Positions 21,728 through 39,229 of a DNA stretch of 64,000 nt are shown here, piece after piece. The stretch spans positions 30,575,401-30,639,400 of the forward strand of contig NC_063434.1 in the NCBI RefSeq assembly GCF_020379485.1, read 5' to 3'. How positions within the stretch are numbered: the first letter of the stretch is position 1; every line of letters begins with the position of its first letter. The notes under the pieces are model-generated. The model did no database searches. It had not been told where the DNA came from and saw only the letters and a program-made list of their open reading frames with translations. The stretch comes from Brassica napus. Lineage: Eukaryota; Streptophyta; Magnoliopsida; Brassicales; Brassicaceae. Position numbers and translations under genes: made by a program.

Positions 21728-23088
21728 TCTTATATATTAAAACAGAAATCACAACATTGATTCATGTGTGATTTTTTTTAAAATGGACCTAATGGACCTA
21801 TTCATAGAAATTCATAATATATTTTAATTCAGACTAATAATAAATATAATTTTTAAAATATTTTAATCATAGTATCTTTTGATATCTTTTCATTTTAAAT
21901 ATAAATATATTTATTTTAAAATTCTAACAAATCTGTTTAAAAAGATTTTTACAAGATCTTCATTTTTGAAATTATATTTAAATATTTTCACTAATTTCGA
22001 AATTAGTTTAAAATATTATTATACATTAATATATTCAGTTATATAAAATGAAAAATAAAAAAATCTATAATATTTTAGTTATTATATAATCATAATCAAT
22101 CATATTAAATTAAAATTTTATATTGAGCTAAATATAATAAAATTGTATTAAATTTATATATTTATATATTTTATTTTTCGTAACTATGAAATATTTATGT
22201 TCAAAAATAAAATCTAATATGTTGGTAAGATGGGTTAACATTATCAAACTATATAATACATGTATAAAAATTAACATGTATTTCTTTAAAGTTAATAATA
22301 TAAAATCTTTGTAACTACTTTAATCATAATATATTTTCATTTTAAATATAATATATATTTATATATTATATTTTAAAAATTCTAATAAATCTGTGTAATA
22401 TTTAAGCAATAACTTAATGTATTTTAAGTTATCGTTTAGAAATGAAAATAAATAAATTATATCCTATTTTATCTACTTTTATAGTCATGATCATGTTAAA
22501 ATATAATTATTATACTAAACTAAATATGATAAAATTATATTCAATTGATAAATTTATAAATTTTATTTTCATAAATATAAACTATTTATTTAAAATATAA
22601 TATGATGATAGAACGACTTAAAATTAACAAACTATATAATACATGTCTAAAAATTAACATATCTTACACTTTTATATATACAATAATAAATTATCTAAAA
22701 TGAATAAGCATAAAAATATTGGTAAAAAGAAATCCAGTTTTGAAATACGGGTCAGAATTTAGCATAAATTAAATACAAAATATTTTTTAAATATATTTTC
22801 TCATGAATATATTAATTTGCTTAATAACTAAATGCAAATATAATAAGATAAATATATAATAAGAAGTGGCAAATACATAAGGTTTAAACAATTAATTAAT
22901 TATAACATGTAAATTATAAAATTATTGTATTTGAAATAGTTATATAAATATTTAAGTATACACCCCCCCTTTTTCTAATTCTTTTTTGATTAACATTAAA
23001 AATATATACCACTTATGTTATAAAACAATAATTTATGTATAGAAATGTGAAAACAAACACCCGTGCGGTTGCACGGGTCAAAATCTAG
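21728..23088 (+). mobile_element. Non-autonomous Helitron, 1361 bp, both ends intact
   Basis: The 5' end is TCTTATATATTAAAACAG at 21728. The 3' end is CTAG at 23085–23088, preceded by a perfect 7-bp hairpin, cccgtgc-ggtt-gcacggg, at 23060–23077. The flanking bases are A and T. The interior is AT-rich with no coding capacity. It is related to the element at 1716–3274 in its 5' end (TCT-TAT-TTAAAAC-GAA) and 3' architecture, but the hairpin differs. It sits in what would be an intron of the HisRS gene, directly upstream of its first surviving exon. Confidence 0.88.
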
Positions 23089-24439
23089 TTAGAATTAATT
23101 CAACCTATAACTAGAATTAATATTTTATTGTTGCATTTTAAATAATTTTAAATTATATTGTAGTTGATATGTATGATTTATTTTAAATAATATGATGTTA
23201 TTTAATTATATATATAATTTATTTAAAATGATATTATGTTCTTTAAATATACGTATGATTTTGAGTATATAGTATATCGTTTCGTTGGTTATTATTCGAA
23301 TGTATAACATCTACTTTTCTAATTCTATCGTAGTATTTTTGTTCTACATTTTACAATTTTGATTATTTTGTTATTTAATTTATATAATATATAATTTAAT
23401 AATATGATTTATTATTATATATAATAAAATAGATCTATTATATTGATTTTAAATATATAATAAGATAAATAGGTGGTACTAATAAATTGATTTTAATGCT
23501 ACTAGTTCAAAGTAACAGGTCTAAACTCTCTGAAACTTCTTCATTTATGCTCTAGAGCAAAAGGTATAAATGACTTTTGAAGCATTTCAAGATGTAATCA
23601 GATTGACATAAATATCATCTCTCCACCTAGAAGCTTTAAGGATATCAAACACACCTTACACAAGAATCCACTCTTTGTTGGAGCAGCAGGAGGACTACGC
23701 ATGCTTCTTAAGTTGTTGTTGGTTTGAAAGCCAGAATGTTTATGATCATGGTGATAGAAAAACAGAGGACCCAAATGTCCACCAGCACTTCCCTGGAGAA
23801 AAGGAAGATTAATATTAAATCTTCCTCTAAGATAATGACTAAAACAGAGTATTTCATATCCAGCACTAGAAAAAACAGAGTACTGTATACATCTTCCACA
23901 AATATGATCAAACAGTGGTTAACGACTATTGTGAAGTTCAATGCACGTGGTGATATAAGTAAAACTGTGATATTTGTTAAAAGTATATTTTTTTTTATAA
24001 GTAAAACTGTGAGACCGTTAATGTTTTTTATTTTCATTTTCTAATTACTCCTTAATTTATTTTACCACAAAAAAAAAACAATTATTCCTTAATTTATGCT
24101 TATAATGTGCGCTAAATAATCACTGTTATAGTTGAAGGACTGCCTCGGGGTTATATACATTTTTATTACTTAATGTTTTTTTCAAAAACATATGTTTTGA
24201 TTATGTAATAATCACTGTTGTGTTTATCTTTCAATTTTCATGTGAATATTTTTTAAAATTGAGCATGGTAACAACAACAAAAAATATCCATGATATTTAT
24301 TTCGTTTTTATTTCCATTGGTCGGGTTTTTATGAAATGTCAAAAATATTGTAGATGAAGTTTCTATTTTGTTTCTTATATCAATTTTCAAGTATGTTTGA
24401 TTTCAGGATGAAGAAGGACAAAGAGTTTCTTGTGTTTAC
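23089..24439. other. AT-rich DNA with one unexplained coding-like stretch
   Basis: Most is AT-rich and non-coding. On the minus strand about 23655–23798 a possible acceptor (ctccag) precedes an open stretch beginning GSAGGHLGPLFFYHHDHKH and continuing through RSPPAAPTKSGFLC. It is richer in GC and in His, Pro and Asn than random AT-rich DNA. I do not recognise it. It may be a fragment of another gene. The expected last fumarase exon is not present here. Confidence 0.35.
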
Positions 24440-26736
24440 CTTCAATGTAGATCCTTCTTTGTAAGCTTTCTTGGCAACTGCTGCAGCATTGTCATATCCG
24501 ATTTTCTGGTGAAAGGAGACAAAGGATTCGAAAACTTAGCATACGTGTAACTTCATTTGTAATCCTAGTGGGAAAATGGATGACGTAAAGGCAGATTTTA
24601 ATATCTGGAAACTTACCGGATTCAATGATGTCACAAGCATAAGGGACTACACAGTAATACATACCAAGAAGAAAAAAAATTAGTTCCCGCCCGTGATGAT
24701 ATTCACACCATGTGGTTACTACTATTAAGACCGGCAAATGAAGGAGAAGGAAAAACTACCTCATGCAATAGCTTTGAGATCCGTTCTCTGTTGGCCTCAA
24801 TTCCCCTCACACAGTTTTTCTCAAACGAAGCTGAGGCATCTGCTATACCAATCTAATGGACTGTGTCAAAGAGGCGAGATCCAAAGGTTCAGATTGACAA
24901 TATTTTATATACAATAAAACAAAATAGATCCACAACGGAAAGAGATTAACGTACATGCAAAAGAGCGCTTGCGATCACTGGCTTAAATACATTCAATTCG
25001 AAATGACCATTTGACCCACCAACTGTCACAGCGACATGGTTGCCCATAACCTTCAATTTTGTAAAATGAAGCTCAAAAGAGTTAAGAAAGAACTTAGATC
25101 CCTCTATCAGTAAGCATGCATTGATGAACATAACTTACCTGAGCACAAACCATAGTCAAGGCCTCACATTGTGTAGGATTCACCTTCCCCTGAGAGAAAG
25201 AGAGAGAGAAAAAAGAGATTTAAAATCATTTGAATCAAAAGTAATGAAAACGACAGGAGAACAAATTTGGAAAACTGCATTCATACAGGCATGATGCTGC
25301 TTCCTGGCTCGTTTTCAGGCAGAACAAGTTCACCAAGACCACATCTTGGGCCACTATACGAAAATATGCTTTAACTCATAAGAACATATACTACATTACT
25401 GAAAAAATATTTTTAAGAAAAACGAGTGGATACATACCTTCCAAGAAAACGTATATCATTGGCAAGTGACCCACTGGTTTCAACACAAGCATCGTGTGCA
25501 GCCTGGAAAAATCAGAATAATTAAGCAACTGATTTCATATATCAACCATTTAAGAGCATCTTAATTTGTTTAGGGACAAACGGCAAGTTTGTTTCTTCGG
25601 CTACTGCAGCAGCTATCTTTACGTCAAACCTATACAAATATTACCAACAGACAACAGTTAGAGTAAGAGGGGTTGAACCATGGGATGTGAATAAAGTTAG
25701 AAACAAGATATACCCTTTCTTTCTTGGTGTTTAATCCTCTTCCAACAGCAGTTCCACCTTGTGCAAGCTGGCCAAACATTTCTAGCAAATTAGAGATCAA
25801 TGAAAACAATGGACAGGAAAGCACATCCTCCAAAGATATCACATTTTGCCAAACCTGATAGAGGCGGGGTAGAGTGCATGTGACCCTATTAAGCCCATAC
25901 TTGACCTGCAATCATGAGTTCCAAATTTTGAAATTGCATGTGATTTTCACTTGTGCAAGACAAACATAATTGTTTCTGAATAAACAGCATACTTGAGAAA
26001 TGAGTAGCATAGCCACCGAATTCTTGTCCTAGAATCAAAGGAGTAGCATCTTGAGTGTGAGTTCTTCCAATTTTCACAATATCTTTGAACTCCAAGGACT
26101 GCCAGAAAAGGAGATAAGTTTGAGAAAATTAACAAACGCAACAGAAATATAAACACACTGAAGTGAGGTCAGAAGTAATTTATGATACTATTTAGAGCAA
26201 GTTTCATGTTGCAATTCAGAGAGTAAGTGTGTAAGTTGAGAAGAGAGGAGAGACCTTAGAGTCGAGAGTGGAATGCAAAGTTTTCAAACTAGGGATGAGC
26301 CTTGAATTAATCTCGGTATGTGCATGACCTAGACATAACGCAGAGCGTCAACAAACAATTAGTAGGAACAACAAACAGCGCAAGCAATTGAAAGAAAAAG
26401 CTTACAGTAGGGAAAGTGTCGTTAGAAGATTGGGATCTGTTGACACATTTTTCACCACGTTGGCGACCAAGAATCTCAGCTGCTCTGTTAGCAATGACCT
26501 AAAGAGCAAAACACATAAAACACAAGGGCCTTGTATTGTATTGTAAAGCACTAAAGAATGAGAGAAACATATATATATAGATGTGGCAAGTGAGAAAGTG
26601 ACCTCGTTGGCATTCATGTTACTCTGAGTGCCACTACCAGGGGAAAATGATCATTGAGCTTTCCCTCAGCTACTTCCTGAGCTGCTTGCATAATGGCTTT
26701 CCCAATTGTTGGATCAAGACCATACTCCATGTTAAC
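24440..26736 (-). pseudogene. Fumarase (class II, FUM1-type) pseudogene
   Basis: About ten exons of a class II fumarase are readable in order: [184 protein letters not shown] and KIGYDNAAAVAKKAY. It cannot make enzyme. About 16 nt are lost after HFP, removing the VVWQT region. HPNDHV, part of the substrate B-site loop, is deleted. About 10 nt are lost after VMH, and about ten residues after GSL. The first exons, including the mitochondrial presequence, and the last exon are absent. It is not colinear with the surrounding chromosome-3-type genes. Confidence 0.88.
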
Positions 26737-26842
26737 CTAAAATCACTCAGCTCATTTCTTATTGTTAAGCAGGGCAGGGTAAATACTTAACGTTCCTTCT
26801 TTGATTGCATAAATCAAAGCCAAGAAGAAGAAAAAGGGGGAC

Positions 26843-27272
26843 CTGAAGACGACTCTTGACAACCCAAAGAGGATGATTAGTGGCAATGGTCCAGAGGCAG
26901 CCATTACGTTAGCACCAACGCCGCTGAGTTTGTGATCCTCATCTAATTGCATGTGAGAAGATTAACTCCCATTGTTTGTTTAAGATAACAGGAAGCAGAA
27001 ACAAAGTAAAGACTAACCATTTGAAATTAAAAAGCTCTTGAGTTGGTCCTACATTGTGAAATAAACCTGCCAAAAAAAAAAGGAAAAACTTGTTTAGAAC
27101 AAGCAATCTACTTCCTTTGCTCCAGGATCAAAGACGTAGTAGAACAAGTTGAACTCACTCACCGCCCAATTTCGAGAGAAGAGCCATGACGGTAGGGGAA
27201 AAGACCACGGTATAAGCCACGCATGCCTTCTTGCTTGAAGATATGCTCAAGACTCCCAACATATAACACTAC
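26843..27272 (-). pseudogene. NAD-carrier (NDT1-type mitochondrial carrier family) gene fragment
   Basis: Three exon pieces of a mitochondrial-carrier-family protein are legible on the minus strand: VGSLEHIFKQEGMRGLYRGL (27150–27272), VYFTM*DQLKSFLISN (27016–27067) and the piece containing ATNHPLWVVKSRLQ (26843–26945), which carries the PX[D/E]XX[K/R]X[K/R]-type carrier signature. They match NAD transporter NDT1 as I remember it. Breaks are a stop in place of Tyr after VYFTM, one-base frameshifts before VGSLEH and within RGLFP, and the absence of both N- and C-terminal exons. The fragment lies about 105 bp upstream of the first surviving fumarase exon, in the same orientation. From memory NDT1 and FUM1 are close neighbours on Arabidopsis chromosome 2. 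Confidence 0.78.
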
Positions 27273-27559
27273 CTGACCAACCAAAAGGCACATAAACATA
27301 ACAGATTAGCAATTGAAATCTATTGGCGGGTGACAGCAAGACATAATAGAAAATAGGAGAAACCTTTGTTGTTGGCCACGTGACCAAATGTTTCATAATC
27401 CTAATATCAGCTCTCATTCTCAAGCTCCTCCTGACCATCTCCAATCTCACAAGCTTCTTCCTCATCACATGATTGCACGGAAACAAACAAACATGCACAT
27501 CATCATCACATGATTGCAAACACGCAATTTTTTTAAAACGTTTAAAACACAAGAGGGGA

Positions 27560-28670
27560 AAACTGTATATTGCCAAGGATTGATAGGAATAACAAAGTGA
27601 TCTCATAAGTGTAAAGTCAAATGGAACCTAACCTCTCTAACAATCATTCAAATAGATAGGATGCTAGTTCCTAATTGTTTCTACATTATGAATATACACA
27701 TAAGCTTCTTCCTTTTCAATCTAAGAAAATATAGAATATTGCCAAGAACTGATAGGAATAACAAAATGATCTCATAAGTGTTAACTCAAATGGAACCTAA
27801 CCTCTCTAATAATCAATCAAATAGACTGGACGCTAGTTTCTAATTGTTTCCACATTATGAAGATACACATAAGCTTCTTCCATTTTCAATCTAAGCAAAT
27901 ATAGAATATTTGCCAAGAACTGATAGAAATAACAAAATGATCTCATAAGTGTTTCCACATTATCAAGATACACATAAGCTTCTTCCATTTTCAATCTAAG
28001 CAAAGATATAATATTGCCAAGAACTGATAGAAATAACAAAATGATCTCATAAGTGTTTCCACATTATGAAGATACACATAAGCTTCTTCCATTTTCAATC
28101 TAAGCAAATATATAATATTGCCAAGAACTGATAGAAATAACAAAATGATCTCATAAGTGTTTCCACATTATGGAGATACACATAAGCTTCTTCCATTTTC
28201 AATCTAAGCAAATATAAAATATTGCCAAGAACTGATAAAAATAACAAAATGATCTCATAAGTGTTTCCACAATATGAAGATACACATAAGCTTCTTCCAT
28301 TTTCAATCTAAGCAAATATATAATATATGCCAAGAACTGATAGAAATAACAAAGTGATCTCATAAGTGTAAATTCAAATGGAACATAACCTCTCTAACAA
28401 TCATTCAAATAGACAGGATGTTAGTTTCTAATTGTTTTCACATTATGAATACATAAAGCTTCTTCCATTTTCAATCAAAGTAAATATAGAATATTTGCCA
28501 AGAACTGATAGAAATAACAAAGTGATCTCATAAGTATAAATTCAAATGGAACATAACCTCTAACGATCAATCAAATGATGGGACGCTAGTTTCTAATTGT
28601 TTCCACACTATGAATATACACATAAGCTTCTTCCTTTTTCAATCCAAGTAAATATATAATCTCCCCAAAA
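27560..28670. repeat. Two-length tandem repeat (about 104 bp and about 170 bp units)
   Basis: About eight units share the core cacataagcttcttcc (near 27698, 27866, 27971, 28073, 28179, 28283, 28455, 28620) and ccaagaactgatagaaataa. The central units repeat every 102–106 bp. The outer units repeat every 165–172 bp because they keep an extra block of about 65 bp (aaatggaacataacctctct through ttctaattg). The short form therefore looks like a deletion derivative of the long form that expanded in the middle of the array. Confidence 0.88.
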
Positions 28671-31253
28671 AAAAAGATTTAAAAAAAACAGAAAAGAAAA
28701 GAACGAAATTAGATACCTTGAGCAATGGGGATTCTCATCTTTTCTTCCACCATCTATCACTTGAATCTTCTCGGCAGACTTCTTCCTCTTTCACCTTAAC
28801 TCTTTGCTGCAGAGACACAAAACACCAACCAACAGTCAGGCTTCAGTCAATTTCTACAAATAATCCGTAAATTTTTCAATATTTTTGATCAGAGAAACTC
28901 ATACCTCTCAGTTCTGAATTTCAATGAAGTGATCTTAACCTGCTTCTTCTTTGATTTTCTGCTTCCTTCCCACTCTCAAATCACGGAAACATCATCAGAT
29001 CAAACAAGTTGAGAAGACTATAAACCGGCTGCTGTCCCCAGGACCGAAGCATTGGGGTCAAAGACCAATTCATTTGGATTGTAATGGAGTGTAGTGTAGA
29101 CTGTGTAGTTTAGATGGAATGAAGAAGAAGATATATATAGATAAGGGAAAATAATGTTACCGTTACTAATTAAATGGCTAGAGTCTTTTGGTTTTCCCTT
29201 TAAAATTATTTATTTTGTTTTTATAATCATGTCCGTTGGATGATAAATGCAATTTAAAGAGAACATTAATTTTCTTAAGCAAACTAGTTTACTCGATAAA
29301 AGTAAATCCTTTAACACTAGCTCTCGGATCAAAACTTTTTAATATTTGTTTAAATTTTTAAATGTTTAGTTTAATAATATATTAATCATTAATATTATTT
29401 ATGTAGTTTTTGTGTTAATATTCAGCTTCCCTTTTTTTGTTGACTAAATTTTTTAATAGGTTTATTGAAATTGTATAAATGAAACTATATTTTATTTTGC
29501 TTACATCGATGCATATTTCTAATATATTTTAAAAGTCTTTACAATTTTAAATATAACTAATAACTTTTCATTATGTTAACAATTTTGAATATAACTAATA
29601 ATTTATAAATACAAAATATTTTAATTTCTCTTAAAAATAATAATTATGCTATAAAAATATATCTTTATTTATTATAATAATGTATAAATAATTTTAAAAT
29701 TTATTTATTATTTACTTTTGTTATTTTTATTTAAAAATATATGTTTACCTAAATAAAAACATTTTATTATGTCATTATTTTACATTTTTCAATACTGGTA
29801 GTGAGATTTAACATATGAGTTTTTTTTATGTTTTATATATTAATATTTATTTTATTTCTTACTCTCTTTGAAATCTATTTTTAATTATGTAAAACAGTAA
29901 ACTTTACCTAGTATGGATCCAATCGGACTACTTGACCGGTTCATGGTTGTACCAACTATAAACGTTCTAGGATCGATCCGCGCTTAGCACATAATATAAC
30001 TTACGTATGATTTGTATGACAATTTTATTGTGTATTTTGATTGCATGTGTTTTGTGTCAGCATTTGCAACAGAAATGTATTAGAATGTTTATAGTTGTTA
30101 AGAATCTTTAGGTGTGGAGAGATTATGTAGATTAAATTTATTACATTTTATTTTAATGTTTGTGTTTAGAAGTCGTTGCGTATAATATATTATTTTTGTG
30201 GATATATTGTGTTACATATATTTTTCAAATTAAAATACAACTATTTTAATCGAATTTAACCAAATCGAACTAATTGTATTCATTGTATTAGTGTGAGTAT
30301 TCATCTTAAATGTGTAAGTACACATTTGATTTTAAAAACAATTTGGTATATGTTAATTTGCAAAACTAAAATTAGAATAAAAAAAGATGATCGGTACAAA
30401 GTAGCATAAAAACATAATTGATAAAAAAAATTATTATTTCTTTACTTTAACGCCAAGATTATTTTCTTAATTTTTTTACGAAATCACATTAATATATAAA
30501 AGTATTTATGTTAAATTTTATGAATTATTTTATTATAAAATTGACTTCAAAAATATAAAAAGGAAACTTAAGTAGAAAAAAATAATATTGATTATTCATT
30601 GAATATTATTTTCTGTTATTTAAACTATTTTCTAATAATTATAAAAAAAGATTTTAAAATAAAATGTTTATTACTTTAAAATATATTATTTTTAATTTTC
30701 TTAAATGGAAGATTATTAATTTAATTTAAAATAAAATATTATTTTGTAAATTTTCCTTTTTATGAATCATATTATATTTAAAATATATTTTCGTTTTAAA
30801 ACATTATAAATGTTATTTATTATATAAAGAATTGGAAACAAAAATAAAAAGGAAAAACAAAATATTTTTAATAAAGCAATTAGATATATTTAACTCATTA
30901 AGAGTACCACTGTAATCAACCATCGTGAGAGTTAACGTAAGCGCGACACATATGAAACAAAATTTTCAAATAATATTATAGAGATATTATACAAAAGAGG
31001 AAAGTATCTAGGCAATGAGTTTTCAAAAAAAAAAAAAAAGGCTTGTTGGATAAACGAACTATGGTTCTGGATAAATGTGTCCGGACCTAACACATGCACA
31101 ATGTATAACGAACCATTTTATTTCACAAACGTTACACCACGCCATGACACCGAAGATTATACAAACAACGAAAAACATTTACTTTATTAACGCCACAAAC
31201 TCAAAACGTATCCCTTCAAAGAAGAAGACAAAGCTCCTCCATTACTTTGTGTC
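28671..31253. other. AT-rich intergenic region with possible old Helitron end
   Basis: 28700–29050 contains CT-rich, leader-like DNA, perhaps the 5' region of the broken carrier gene. From 29150 to 31000 the DNA is very AT-rich with no gene. At 29967–29987 the minus strand reads a GCTAAGCGCGGATC-like tract ending in CTAG. This resembles a decayed Helitron 3' end, but the hairpin is imperfect and the following base is A, not T. Confidence 0.4.
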
Positions 31254-32404
31254 CTAAACCGATAATTCGACCTGAGAAACAAGGATACCATCAGTATCTG
31301 CGTAAAGCCATTCGCCATCGCAGATCCTAGTGCCAGCTATGTTGAGTGGGACTCTCTGTTCACCAAGTCCTTTTTTACTAGCCTTTATAGGATGAGAAGC
31401 TAATGCTCTCACTCCAATGTCGCAACCGTTGATCTCATCAACGTCTCTTATGCAACCGTTCACTATGATCCCCGCCCATCCGTTGTTCTGTGCTTGTACT
31501 ACTGGGTTTCCTCCGAGTATGGCACAACGTAAGCTTCCTCCACCATCTACCACAAGAACTCTTCCATTGCCTGTTTTTTTTTTTTAAGATTTGAAAACAT
31601 CAGTGAGCGTCTCATCTTTAGTCACTAGCATGGTAAGCTCAAAGGAGAACAAGGTACTATGTCTTGAAAGAGAACTCATATGTTTTTCCTAACATAAATC
31701 TATATTTGTGTAATAGAATTTTATGTTTTATATATTATTGTAATAGAATTATATGTTTTGGCAATAGATTTCACTGTTTTTGTAGGTGAGTTCTATGTTT
31801 TTAACCATAAGTCTATGATTATTTACATACTGCACCCTCAACATATCAAATGACCAATTATCTGTGAAGAGTTCTTGATGTGAATAGTATATATAGTACA
31901 TGTTGGTTAGCTCTAAGATCAATGAATCGTTAATCTTGAAGCTTACAGCTTCTCAAATGACAAAGTGAATCAAGAAGTCTACAAACAAGGCAGTAGTAGT
32001 AACAGAGTTATCATTACTACTGAATCAGATTAGATGATCTTATACTGATTAAACCAATAGTTTCAAGCAAAGAAAGATCTGAAGCTGTTTGATAAGTGAC
32101 TAATCAGAATTATGAGTCCAAATGTAAAACTAAACCATGTCAAATGATTATATGGAAAGTTTTCATAATATATCTTTAAGGTCTTTCTACCAATAAAGTC
32201 TTGAGTCTTGTGAATAATACCTTTCTCTTCGAGAAACTGACGGATCAAACCATTGTCTTCAAACACTTTGACAGTAACCACAGGGCCTGAGAATATCTGA
32301 CGGCGACCGTAAATCTGGAAAGAGGGTTGCAGAGCTCGGAGCTGGCCGCTACGGATCAGATCTTGATTCGCGTCACACACTTCCGCAGTTGTCACAAACG
32401 CCAT
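31254..32404 (-). CDS. RraA-like (class II HMG/CHA aldolase family) protein
   Basis: Two exons (32221–32404 and 31254–31570) encode 166 residues, the usual length for the family. RraA-like folds include the bacterial RNase E inhibitor RraA and HMG/CHA aldolases. The old annotation name is dimethylmenaquinone methyltransferase, which is misleading. Visible signatures are TAEVCDANQDLI at the N-terminus, GRVLVVDGGGSLRCAILGGN, and GIIVNGCIRDVDEI followed by ALASHP. The GG…R…D arrangement matches the metal/substrate site of the aldolase branch, but the plant substrate is unknown. No transit peptide is evident, so it is probably cytosolic. The Arabidopsis match, from memory, is At3g02770. Confidence 0.92.
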
Positions 32405-32989
32405 CTTCTTCTTCTTCTCACCTTCCCTGGATTCACAATTATGATGGCAGAAAAAATAAAATCAAGATTTAATCTGAGACAAAAACAAACTTAGATCGAA
32501 TCTCATTTTCATTTACCTGAAATAGAAGGAAACTCAGAAAAAAAGAACTCTCTGTCTTTGTGTGCTCAAGTCTCAGAGAAAGGAAGCGATGATTTAAAGA
32601 CAGAACACATGCGTCTTAAGACATACCTGCTTCGGTCGTTTTATTATAATAATAAAATCTTGACTCAAAAAACTCTCTTTTAATAAGTCAGAACGAAGGC
32701 AGCTTCTGAAAAAAAAGGAATATTTGCTTTTACCTTTTCTCTGCTTTCTACTATGTTTCCTTGCTTTCATTATCACAGCTCTTTATGGTTTTTGACCAAA
32801 CCAATGTATAACTGAAGCTTAGATCATTTAAAGATATTCATAAATCCAAATAGGAAATGAAACTTTATTGCTTGATTGATTCTCTTGGAATATCCAAATA
32901 CAATGTTTCAATTATTATCATCACAAACATCAAAAGGGAGAAAGAAACCAAACAAAACAAGAGAAAGATTGTACTTAAAAGGAAGGGTT

Positions 32990-35190
<2,201 letters not shown>

Positions 35191-36752
35191 GTGGTTGAAT
35201 GTTGATGACTTCCTCTGCTTTCTGTGTATTTAATTTTAATGTTCACAACTGTTACTATGTACCTCTTTGCACTACATAACTCCTGATAATAAAAAAGCGG
35301 ATAAGGTTTTTTTTTTTTTTTTATTAAACAATAAATATTATTACCAAATAAACCCTTGAAGTAACCATGTTTTGCATCTCAATCCTATAACTATGAGACA
35401 TTATAACATAGCCCCTCTTATTTGATTACAAATCGTAAATTAGTTCTCCATCCTTGGTTCACCATGTAAATTTTAGCATAGGATGAAATGAAATGAAGCC
35501 AGTTTGAGTATTCATTTAGAACAAAGAAATGGGAAGATGAATATTATAACCTATCATAGGATGTTGTTGTATGAATAAATTGATATTTGAACCATTTTCT
35601 CTTGTCAAATGTTATTACTTGCAAGAACTTGTATGGTAAAGAATAGTACATTCGAAGGCTATTTGGTTTTAGGCTAGCCTTGCCGTTTCAAGCTCTCTGT
35701 TTATTTGTTTTGGCATATCATTAAGTATAGAACACGTTTGGTTTAAGTATTACAGTTTTACTAGCTTGAAAAGTGTTGTTTTATGGCCTTTCTTTGAATT
35801 TGCAAGCACATCAATATGCAAACATCATCTTTGATGTTTTAACTGTTTGGTGTTTTTTTTTTTGTTCCAATCTCTTCTCTTTAGCATCTGTTGTTGCTTT
35901 TTTGTAACAGAAAACCCTTAAGAGGGGCTGTTAAAACAAAATTTAAACTCTGTTTATGTTCAGACATAATACTGACATCTTGTTTTCTGTTCAGACAAAA
36001 GAAAGGATACCCTAGGTAAGAATGATCTACAAAGTGCGTCAGTGTACAGACATCTTGTTTTGTGATGACATAGCAATTTTTTTGAGGATTGTGCACATTG
36101 TTAGATTGTGTCATTGGTCTCGAGTTTTTATCTGATATACTATTCTTATCAGTCCAAATTCGCTGACTCGATCACGTGGAGACTGATAATGGAAATCAAA
36201 ATCACAAGTAACTAATTAAAGATACCTTTTAAGACATCTTTGATTAGAGCATATTTGTTCTTAATACATGCACGTGGTATACATAGTCAGAAACCTTGTC
36301 CTACGGCGCACATTGTATAAATTGGAAGATGACTCGATTCTCTTTACCTCCTCCGTTTTTCCATTTTTCTTTTTTTTTATTGACTGCTTTTTAAAAATTA
36401 AAGTTAATACTACAATTATGGTCTGATTAATTGTACTACAATTATTTCTTTTTTAGAACAAGTTAGCTAAAAGTCACTTTATGAGCTGACAAGTTTATAA
36501 GGAAAAAAAGAAGAAGATAAAGCATAAGAAGCTTTAGTGGTCATTGAGTTAATTGACCTCTCTCATGCACCAGCGTCTAACAAAGAGTAGCCTTTCTATA
36601 CACTTTACTATCACTAAACCAACCCAAATGAAACTTCCGTTTATGAATCTCGAACTTAATCCTCCTATAAGAATCATATCCAGCGACCGATAAATGGAAC
36701 CTCAAATTAAAAAAAAAACATGAACCATCTCCCACCGGTTAGCTCTCGTTTC
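35191..36752. other. Intergenic, no gene seen
   Basis: This 1.5-kb stretch holds the IPP2 promoter, including a T/A tract near 35308–35322, and the 3' flank of the phosphatase gene. The expected Arabidopsis neighbour, a small zinc-finger gene, is not detectable. Confidence 0.5.
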
Positions 36753-39200
<2,448 letters not shown>

Positions 39201-39229
39201 AATTTAATACCTGGCCGGTTTGTCCCATC

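Noticed and set aside
23708..24044. Overlapping frames of over 100 codons on both strands
   Set aside because: AT-rich composition (Ile/Lys/Phe-rich products) and antisense overlap indicate chance open frames.
27833..28039. Minus-strand frame containing repeated EEAYVYL-N-ET peptides
   Set aside because: It is only the translation of the 104-bp minisatellite. Other units carry stops and shifts.
29967..30985. Possible third Helitron on the minus strand (CTAG end near 29967, AT-rich body, TCTATAATATT-like start near 30982)
   Set aside because: The terminal hairpin is imperfect and the base after CTAG is A, not T. Boundaries cannot be supported.
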